DNA from: JAZDJP01 sp043803805
Lineage (GTDB): Bacteria > Planctomycetota > JAZDJP01
DNA: 19,801 nucleotides
Assembly (NCBI GenBank): GCA_043803805.1
Contig: JAZDJP010000112.1
Coordinates: forward strand, 1 to 19,801
Direction of reading: 5' to 3'
The position numbers and the translations under genes were made by a program. Shown here piece by piece: positions 14,493-19,801 of the stretch; position 1 is the first letter of the stretch; each line of letters begins with the position of its first letter. Below the pieces are notes generated by a model. The model was not told where the DNA came from and searched no databases. It saw only the letters and a list, made by a program, of their open reading frames with translations.

Positions 14493-15359
14493 ATGGCCGC
14501 CGTCCCCGTTCCTCCGCCTCTCGTTTGCGGAAGCCGGACGTTCGTTTTCGGCGAACGCGCCTGCGTCATGGGCATCCTCAACGTTACACCCGATTCGTTC
14601 TCGGACGGGGGATCATCGGCCGATCCGGGCGCGGCGGTCGAACGCGCCTTCCAAATGGCCGGGGAGGGTGCGGATCTCGTGGACGTCGGCGGCGAATCCA
14701 CCCGCCCCGGCGCGGAACCGGTTCCGGCGGAGGAGGAACTGCGACGGGTCATCCCGGTGCTGAAGCGTCTGGCGGGGAGGCTTACGGTTCCCGTTTCGAT
14801 CGACACGTCGAAGCCCGCGGTGGCGGAGGCGGCGCTTGCGGAAGGGGCGGCGCTCGTGAACGATATTTCCGCCTTGGGCGATCCGGTCATGGCGGCGCTT
14901 GTCGCCCGCGCAGGCGTTCCGGTGGTGCTCATGCACATGCAGGGAAACCCGCGCACGATGCAGGCGAACCCGGTGTACACGGACGTCGTGGGGGAGGTGG
15001 CGGCGTGGCTTGCCGCCCGCGCGCGCGCGGCCGAGGCCGCCGGCGTGGCGCCGGGAAGAATTATTCTCGATCCCGGCATCGGTTTCGGCAAGGCGCCCGG
15101 GCACAACCTGGCGCTTCTGGCGCGCCTCGATGCGCTTCTGACGCTGGGAATGCCGGTTCTTGTGGGCCCGTCTCGCAAGTCGTTCATCGGAAAAATCACG
15201 GGACGGGATGTCGTCGGTCGCCTCGCGGGCACGGCGGCGGCCGTCGCGGCGTGCGCTCTGGCAGGCGTTCACTTCGTCCGCGTGCACGATGTTCGGGAGA
15301 TGGTGGATGTCGTTCGGGTGGCGGGGGCCATTCGGAGGATGGGGATTTCACCCGTATAA
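14493..15359 (+). CDS. folP: Dihydropteroate synthase (FolP)
   Basis: Cytoplasmic enzyme that joins p-aminobenzoate to dihydropterin pyrophosphate in folate synthesis; it is the target of sulfonamides. It is a TIM barrel with all family motifs: GILNVTPDSFSDGG (27-40), DVGGESTRPGA, VPVSIDTSKP, LVNDISAL, VLMHMQGNPRTMQ, ILDPGIGFGK and VGPSRKSFIG. Length 288 is normal. The start ATG 14493 follows GGAGG by five bases. It lies 29 bases after ftsH and is probably in the same transcript, which may end at the hairpin near 15424. Confidence 0.97.
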   Translation: MAAVPVPPPLVCGSRTFVFGERACVMGILNVTPDSFSDGGSSADPGAAVERAFQMAGEGADLVDVGGESTRPGAEPVPAEEELRRVIPVLKRLAGRLTVPVSIDTSKPAVAEAALAEGAALVNDISALGDPVMAALVARAGVPVVLMHMQGNPRTMQANPVYTDVVGEVAAWLAARARAAEAAGVAPGRIILDPGIGFGKAPGHNLALLARLDALLTLGMPVLVGPSRKSFIGKITGRDVVGRLAGTAAAVAACALAGVHFVRVHDVREMVDVVRVAGAIRRMGISPV

Positions 15360-15373
15360 ATTATTAAATTTTA

Positions 15374-15402
15374 TTGAAAGCCCGCGGCGGCACGGATAGA
15401 CT
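15374..15402 (+). promoter_or_regulatory. Candidate housekeeping promoter for dnaA
   Basis: TTGAAA (15374-15379) and TAGACT (15397-15402) are separated by 17 bases and match the sigma-70 boxes at five and four of six positions. The site is in an AT-rich patch right after folP. The ten-base palindrome GATGATCATC (15415-15424) lies near the predicted start of transcription and could bind a regulator. Confidence 0.45.
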
Positions 15403-15423
15403 CCCCATCCGTGTGATGATCAT

Positions 15424-15454
15424 CGGCAACGCTTGAAAGGGTTGCCGGTTTTTT
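15424..15454 (+). terminator. Rho-independent terminator or attenuator ahead of dnaA
   Basis: CGGCAAC (15424-15430) pairs with GTTGCCG (15441-15447) around a ten-base loop, followed by GTTTTTT. It suits the end of the ftsH-folP transcript. Because it lies downstream of the candidate promoter, it could instead attenuate dnaA transcription. Confidence 0.65.
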
Positions 15455-15492
15455 ATTCGGAACTGGAAAACGAAGTGCTGACGCGAACCCCC

Positions 15493-16839
15493 ATGACCGC
15501 CGTCCAGACCGATCTCTGGAGTCGGATACTCGACGACGTCAAATCCCGGATCGGGGCCGAGCGGTTCAATCTCTGGCTTCACAACACGCAGTTGGTGACC
15601 GCTCAGGACGATCTGGTCGAGATCGGCGTGCCGAACCTCTTCGTCCAGGAATGGATCCAGGAGCGGTTCCTCGCCGACATCACCGAGGTTGTCCACGTCC
15701 ATTTCCCGTCGAAGCCGAAGGTGTGCCTCCGGATCGAGGGGGCGCTTTTCCGAAAACTCCGCGAGAGTCAGGAGAAACCGGAGGTCCGCGACGTTCTGGG
15801 GCGCCGGTCGCCATCGTCGTTGAACGGCGCCTACCGGCTCGAGACCTTTGTCGTCGGGCCCGCCAACCGTCTGGCGCACATGGCGTCGGTGGCGGTGGCC
15901 GAGCAGCCCGGGAAGGCCTACAATCCTCTTTTCATCTACGGCGGATCGGGGCTCGGGAAGACCCATCTCCTGCAGGGAGTGGCCAACGCCCTGGCCGTCC
16001 GGCGGGATCTCTCCGTCCTCTATCAGTCGGCCGAGGAGTTCACCAACCGGTTCATGACGGCGGTGAAGAGCCGTGATTTCGGCGGCTTCCGGCGTTTCGA
16101 GCGGATGGTGGATGTTCTCATCATTGACGACATCCATTTCTTCGCGGACAAGAGCGCGACCCAGGACGAGTTCCTTCATACCTTCAACGAGCTCACAACG
16201 ACCGGCAAGCAGATTGTGATGGCGAGCGACTCCCATCCGAAGCTCCTCCGGTCCCTGAAGGAGACCCTTGTCAGCCGGTTCGTCTCCGGAATGGTGGTGA
16301 AGCTCAACCCGCCGGGCTACGAGACGCGCCTCAAAATCCTGGAAGCGAAGGTTCGCGCCATCCGTCGCCCCGTCCCCGAGGAGGTCCTGGGGTATATCGC
16401 CTCGCGCGTCCGGGGGAACGTCCGGGACATCGAGGGATTTGTCGTGAAGCTCGGGGCCTACGCGGCCCTCAAGAACGTGAAGATTGATCTTGTCCTGGCG
16501 AAGGACGTCTTCGCGGAGGCGGGGCGGGGCGATCGTCCGGTGACGCTGGCCGACGTGGACACCACCGCGACGCGATTCTTCCACCTGGCGCCGGGGGAAC
16601 TGCGATCCGCCAAGCGCACCCGTTCCGTCACGTTGCCCCGTCAGATGGCGATGCGTCTGGCGCGGCGGTTTGTGAGGGCGTCCCTTGCCGACATCGGCCG
16701 CTACTTCGGCGAGCGCGACCACGCCACGGTCCTCGCCGCCGTCAAGAAGCTCGATCGTCTCGCGAAGAAGAACCGCGAGGTGGGCGATGCCCTCACGCAG
16801 ATGGCCGCCGAATTGAATCCCTCAGATACCGAGGAGTAG
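15493..16839 (+). CDS. dnaA: Chromosomal replication initiator DnaA
   Basis: Binds DnaA boxes at the origin and opens the duplex in its ATP form. Domain I is recognisable (LWSRILDDVKSRIGAERFNLWLHNTQL, FVQEWIQERFLADI). The linker domain II is short. Domain III has Walker A GGSGLGKT (150-157), Walker B IIDDIHFF (D212, D213) and the SRF/ETR segment LVSRFVSGMVVKLNPPGYETRLKIL. Domain IV has RSVTLPRQMAMRLARRFV and the signature IGRYFGERDHATVLAAVKKL. Small departures from the common forms (GGSGLGKT for GGVGLGKT, DDIHFFADKSATQDEF for DDIQFL...TQEEF, GERDHATV for GGRDHTTV) recall planctomycete-type DnaA. Length 448 is usual. I chose ATG 15493; the frame stays open to a TTG at 15433 inside the terminator, and GTG 15475 is also possible. 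No dnaN or recF follows, and I found no DnaA-box cluster nearby. Confidence 0.92.
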   Translation: MTAVQTDLWSRILDDVKSRIGAERFNLWLHNTQLVTAQDDLVEIGVPNLFVQEWIQERFLADITEVVHVHFPSKPKVCLRIEGALFRKLRESQEKPEVRDVLGRRSPSSLNGAYRLETFVVGPANRLAHMASVAVAEQPGKAYNPLFIYGGSGLGKTHLLQGVANALAVRRDLSVLYQSAEEFTNRFMTAVKSRDFGGFRRFERMVDVLIIDDIHFFADKSATQDEFLHTFNELTTTGKQIVMASDSHPKLLRSLKETLVSRFVSGMVVKLNPPGYETRLKILEAKVRAIRRPVPEEVLGYIASRVRGNVRDIEGFVVKLGAYAALKNVKIDLVLAKDVFAEAGRGDRPVTLADVDTTATRFFHLAPGELRSAKRTRSVTLPRQMAMRLARRFVRASLADIGRYFGERDHATVLAAVKKLDRLAKKNREVGDALTQMAAELNPSDTEE

Positions 16840-16923
16840 GGGGGCGAGATCTGGCTGCCGTTGGTCCGGGGTCTGGACAGTCGGCGCGAATCCTTGAAAT
16901 CAAAATGTAACCAAGGGGGCGGC

Positions 16924-17319
16924 ATGCCGGGAGAAATTCGCTGGTTCCCGGGTGTTGCCTTTTTGCTGATCGCCATCGTTGTCTTTTTTGCTCCCTTGTC
17001 AACGGAAGTCAATCGTATCCCTCTGGTTGTCATAGCGTCAATTTTTTTTATAACAGGGGTGTCGTTGATTTTATCCTCAATGCCTGTTTCATCGTGGCAG
17101 CGTATCAGTGTTGCTTTGTCCGGGGTTGTTGTTTGCGTCGGACTCGCCATCCTGGGATTCTGGTCGGCGTTTTCCAGTCATGTCCGATTGGAGGCAGGTA
17201 TTCCGCTGATTCCCGAACGATGGAATCAGTTCTTTGGAAAAGGGTTGTTTGCATTCGGTGGGGTTGTCTCATCGTGCATGGCCGTTTATTTGTTCACGAA
17301 GGTCACAAGGAAGAAGTGA
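16924..17319 (+). CDS. Small four-helix membrane protein, unknown
   Basis: I do not recognise the family. The 131-residue product has four hydrophobic segments: WFPGVAFLLIAIVVFFAPL, IPLVVIASIFFITGVSLIL, ISVALSGVVVCVGLAILGFW and GLFAFGGVVSSCMAVYLFT. It has a short charged N-terminus and ends in KVTRKK, so it is an inner-membrane protein. ATG 16924 is preceded four bases earlier by AAGGGGG; the open frame reaches back to a TTG at 16861, but the extra residues look non-coding. The DNA is clearly AT-richer than dnaA before it and the gene after it, and includes a run of eight Ts (17042-17049) prone to slippage. No function can be inferred from position. Confidence 0.65.
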   Translation: MPGEIRWFPGVAFLLIAIVVFFAPLSTEVNRIPLVVIASIFFITGVSLILSSMPVSSWQRISVALSGVVVCVGLAILGFWSAFSSHVRLEAGIPLIPERWNQFFGKGLFAFGGVVSSCMAVYLFTKVTRKK

Positions 17320-17343
17320 TATCCGGAAATTTGTCATCGTGAT

Positions 17344-17907
17344 ATGAACCCAATCACTCATCTTCTTGCATCGTGGACGGTGGGGGAGGCATCACGGTTG
17401 GAGGATGACCGGGATCGCGCGCTCGTCGCATGGGCCGGGGCGGCGCCCGATCTCGACGGGCTCGGGGCGGTGGCGGATGTGGCCGCCAGGGCGCTGGGGT
17501 GGGGTGATCCGGGGCTTTACGCGCGTTTTCATCACGTTCTCCTCCACGGTCTCCCCGGCGCGCTGTTTCTGGCGGCGGGGGCGATGGCTCTGGCCCGGAG
17601 GCGGTGGCGCGTTTTCGGGTGGGCGGTCCTCGCCGTGCACATCCATCTGGTTTGCGATGTCCTGGGATCCCGCGGCCCGGAACGCGGGGATTTCTGGCCG
17701 GTGCATTATCTCGCGCCGGTTTCGGACGCCCTCACGGTGTCCTGGCGGGGGCAGTGGCGGCTTGACGCCTGGCCGAACCTGGCGTTCACGGGACTTTTGA
17801 TCGCGTTCGTGTTCGTCCGCGCCGCGACGGCCGGACGCTCACCGGTTTCGCTGGTGAGCCGGCGGGGGAACGAGGCGTTCGTCCGGGCAGTGCGAAGAAG
17901 GGAATAG
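17344..17907 (+). CDS. DUF457/YdjM-like membrane-bound metal-dependent hydrolase
   Basis: A 187-residue membrane protein resembling the YdjM/DUF457 family, which is annotated as metal-dependent hydrolases though substrates are mostly unknown. The metal-ligand pattern is visible: MNPITHLL with H6, APDLDG with D36 and D38, FHHVLLHG (H63, H64, H68) and HIHLVCDVLGSRGP (H99, H101, D105). Hydrophobic helices lie around residues 70-84, 90-104 and 147-165. The basic tail after about 168 (RSPVSLVSRRGNEAFVRAVRRRE) is not a family feature that I know. The start is ATG 17344, 24 bases after the previous stop, with no strong ribosome binding site. It converges on guaA across a repeat-rich gap. Confidence 0.75.
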   Translation: MNPITHLLASWTVGEASRLEDDRDRALVAWAGAAPDLDGLGAVADVAARALGWGDPGLYARFHHVLLHGLPGALFLAAGAMALARRRWRVFGWAVLAVHIHLVCDVLGSRGPERGDFWPVHYLAPVSDALTVSWRGQWRLDAWPNLAFTGLLIAFVFVRAATAGRSPVSLVSRRGNEAFVRAVRRRE

Positions 17908-17951
17908 ACTCTTGGTCGTGAAATCTTGTGAGAAAGTCAAAGGATTTATGA

Positions 17952-18034
17952 ATGATTACACGGATTAAAGAGCGATTAAACCGATTTGAGAGAGAGGTAA
18001 TCGGCGTAATCGTTTCTTTCATCGGCGTAATCAT
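17952..18034. repeat. Large imperfect hairpin of GATTAC words
   Basis: The arm at 17952-17986 begins ATGATTACACGGATTAAAG. The reverse complement of 17999-18034 begins ATGATTACGCCGATGAAAG. Over about 35 bases the arms match at most positions with one gap, around a 12-base loop (17987-17998). Each arm is itself two copies of a GATTAC...CGAT word. The gap between two convergent genes could use it as a two-way barrier, but no T-run follows. Confidence 0.75.
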
Positions 18035-18061
18035 CTCGCAATCCTGTTTGGTTCCGTCTTG

Positions 18062-18242
18062 TCCGGGATAGGGGATAGGAAATAGCGAACACAGCGGAAG
18101 ATGGAGATATTGAGGACGGTTTATGTCGTTGCGGGAACCGATTGATTTCGTGTTTTCGTGGTTTTCTTGAGGACGGAGGCGGCCCGGGGACGTTGTCCGT
18201 CAGCGAAGGAGGCGGAAACCGAAGGGATTTCGTGTTTCCGTG
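18062..18242. repeat. GGGATAGG and GATTTCGTGTTT words before the guaA stop
   Basis: CGGGATAGGGGATAGG (from 18064) repeats a word found inside bioD near 10212. GATTTCGTGTTTTCGTG at 18144-18160 recurs at 18226-18242 with one mismatch, each preceded by a GAA(A)CCGA word. The second copy ends one base before the guaA stop codon. Apart from these and the hairpin at 17952, I see no gene or RNA in the 336 bases from 17908 to 18243. Confidence 0.65.
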
Positions 18243-18243
18243 A

Positions 18244-19801
18244 TCATTCCCATTCGATGGTCCCCGGCGGCTTCGAACTTATATCATAAACCACCCGGTT
18301 GACGCCCTTCACCTCGCGGATGATGCGGCTGGCTACTGTCTCGAGGAGGTCGTAGGGGAGCCGCGCCCAGTCGGCCGTCATCGCGTCCTCGCTGACGACG
18401 GCGCGCACGGCGACGACGTGGCCGTAGGTGCGCGAGTCGCCCATGACGCCGACGGTGCGGGCGTCGGTGATGACGGCGAAGCTCTGCCACAGGTCGCGAT
18501 AGAGGTTGGCCGCCTTGATTTCGTCCATGACGATCCAGTCGGCACCGCGCAGCACGTCCAGCTTCGCCGGCGTCACCTCGCCCAGGGTGCGGATGGCGAG
18601 GCCTGGTCCGGGGAACGGCTGGCGGTAGACCATCTCCTCTGGTAGGCCCAGCGCGAGGCCGACCTCGCGCGCCTCGTCTTTGAACAGGTGGCGTAGCGGC
18701 TCGATGAGGCGAAAGGTCATGCCCCGCGGCAGCCCGCCGACGTTGTGGTGCGTCTTGATGGTTGACGCCGCTTTGCTATCGGGCGTGGCGCTCTCGATGA
18801 CATCGGGGTAGAGGGTGCCCTGAGCCAGGAAGTCGAAGCGGCCAAGCTGGGCTGCCTCTTCCTCGAAGACGCGAATGAATTCCTCGCCGATGATGCGTCG
18901 CTTGAACTCGGGGTCAATGACGCCGCGCAGCCGCCGCATGAAGCGGTCGGTGGAGTCCACATAGCGGACGTTGACGTGCATGTTGCGGCGGAAGGTTTCG
19001 AGGTTGCGCTCCGGCTCCTCGCGGCGCAGCAGCCCGTTGTTGACGAAGACGCAGGTCAGCTGGTCGCCGATGGCGCGGTGCACCAGCGTCGCCACCACCG
19101 CCGAATCTACGCCGCCGGAGAGGGCGCAGATGACGCGGCCATCGCCCACTTGCTCGCGAACGCTGGCGATGGCCGTGGCGATGAAGTTGCCCGGTGTCCA
19201 GGTGGCGGCGCAGCCACAGATGCGGTAGAGGAAGTTCCGCAGCACCGCCTTGCCTTTGGGCGTGTGCACCACCTCGGGGTGGAACTGCAAGCCGTAGAGG
19301 CCGGCTTCGTTGACCATGGCGGCGATCGCGGAGTTGGCGGTGTAGGCGAGACGCTGGAAGCCTTCCGGCATCACGACCACCTCGTCGCCGTGGCTCATCC
19401 ACACCGTCAGCGGTGGCGCTAGATCGGCGAACAGCGGCGAGCCGTCGGCGTTGAAGTGCAGCTCGGCATGACCGTATTCGCGTTTCACGCCCAGAGCGAC
19501 GCTGCCACCGAGTTGGTGGGCCAGCGCTTGCATTCCATAGCAGATGCCGAGCACCGGCAGGCCGCTACGGAAAACGTAGTCGGAGATTTGGGGCGCGCCC
19601 GGTTCGTAGACACTGGCCGGGCCGCCGGAGATGATGAATCCTTTGGGGTTCAGCGCGGCGATGCGCTCCCATGGGGTATCGTGGGGGAGCAACTCGCAGT
19701 AGACATGGCACTCGCGGACGCGGCGGGCGATCAGCATGCTGTATTGCGACCCGAAATCGAGGACGACTATCGTCTCGCGACGGGCGTCGTCTTCGGGTTC
19801 G
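18244..19801 (-). CDS. guaA: GMP synthase (glutamine-hydrolysing), N-terminus outside the window
   Basis: Converts XMP to GMP with glutamine as ammonia donor, in the cytoplasm. The frame is open to the right edge, where it reads ETIVVLDFGSQYSMLIARRVRE, so only a few N-terminal residues are missing; ATG 19737 is internal. The class I glutaminase domain shows GICYGMQ with the nucleophilic cysteine, and LQFHPEV. The ATP-pyrophosphatase domain shows the P-loop ALSGGVDSAV, and the dimer domain shows PFPGPGLAIRTLGEV and the canonical C-terminus KPPGTIEWE. It is the only minus-strand gene. Its codon choice (many GGC and GCC) and the wording VYCELLPHDTPWERIAALNPKGF differ in feel from its neighbours and recall Chloroflexota GuaA. 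Horizontal origin is possible but untested. Confidence 0.96.
   Translation of the reverse strand, partial: EPEDDARRETIVVLDFGSQYSMLIARRVRECHVYCELLPHDTPWERIAALNPKGFIISGGPASVYEPGAPQISDYVFRSGLPVLGICYGMQALAHQLGGSVALGVKREYGHAELHFNADGSPLFADLAPPLTVWMSHGDEVVVMPEGFQRLAYTANSAIAAMVNEAGLYGLQFHPEVVHTPKGKAVLRNFLYRICGCAATWTPGNFIATAIASVREQVGDGRVICALSGGVDSAVVATLVHRAIGDQLTCVFVNNGLLRREEPERNLETFRRNMHVNVRYVDSTDRFMRRLRGVIDPEFKRRIIGEEFIRVFEEEAAQLGRFDFLAQGTLYPDVIESATPDSKAASTIKTHHNVGGLPRGMTFRLIEPLRHLFKDEAREVGLALGLPEEMVYRQPFPGPGLAIRTLGEVTPAKLDVLRGADWIVMDEIKAANLYRDLWQSFAVITDARTVGVMGDSRTYGHVVAVRAVVSEDAMTADWARLPYDLLETVASRIIREVKGVNRVVYDISSKPPGTIEWE

Noticed and set aside
15433..15492. An extended dnaA start at TTG 15433
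   Set aside because: That codon lies in the loop of the terminator hairpin, and the added residues do not belong to DnaA domain I.
15360..15492. A replication origin beside dnaA
   Set aside because: The gap is only about 130 bases and has no TTATNCACA boxes or AT-rich unwinding region.

Overview
The window is dense, GC-rich bacterial DNA from a Gram-negative, probably uncultured organism. A BamD-like TPR protein and an LptE-family lipoprotein indicate an LPS-type outer membrane. A sigma factor fused to a hydrophobic linker and a HEAT-repeat domain, and the style of the DnaA, are most like Planctomycetota or related lineages. That placement is an inference from architecture; no marker was compared.

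Layout, left to right. (1) 1-2598: the 3' part of an MFS permease gene and bioF, joined by a repeat-filled junction. (2) 2753-7025: a very large sigma-HEAT fusion gene and an AAA ATPase of the DUF4143 class. (3) 7022-10936: bioA, a secreted or membrane-anchored protein of unknown function in visibly AT-richer DNA, and bioD. (4) 10968-15359: a compact envelope and housekeeping run: BamD-like TPR protein, lptE, ftsH, folP. (5) 15493-17907: dnaA behind its own candidate promoter and a terminator-like hairpin, then a small four-helix membrane protein and a DUF457/YdjM-like membrane hydrolase. (6) 17908-18243: a gene-free repeat region. (7) 18244-19801: guaA on the minus strand, running off the right edge. 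Every other gene is on the plus strand.

How the genes work together. BioF, BioA and BioD are three consecutive steps of biotin synthesis (pimeloyl thioester to KAPA to DAPA to dethiobiotin). Here they are a broken-up cluster with unrelated genes between them; bioB and pimelate genes are not in the window. The TPR protein and LptE would serve the outer membrane, FtsH membrane protein quality control, FolP folate, DnaA replication initiation and GuaA GMP synthesis.

The most striking feature is a set of short, wordy, low-complexity or palindromic repeats of several unrelated families. They fill the gaps in and around the biotin region and also enter the coding sequences: they form the 3' end of the MFS gene, the N-terminus of BioF, a 30-nt in-frame insert next to the BioF active site, the stop codon of bioA, the N-terminus of BioD, and an in-frame insert of about 60 codons just after the BioD catalytic lysine. 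I see none of these families in the 10937-17340 block. I found no tRNA, rRNA, CRISPR array or transposase gene.
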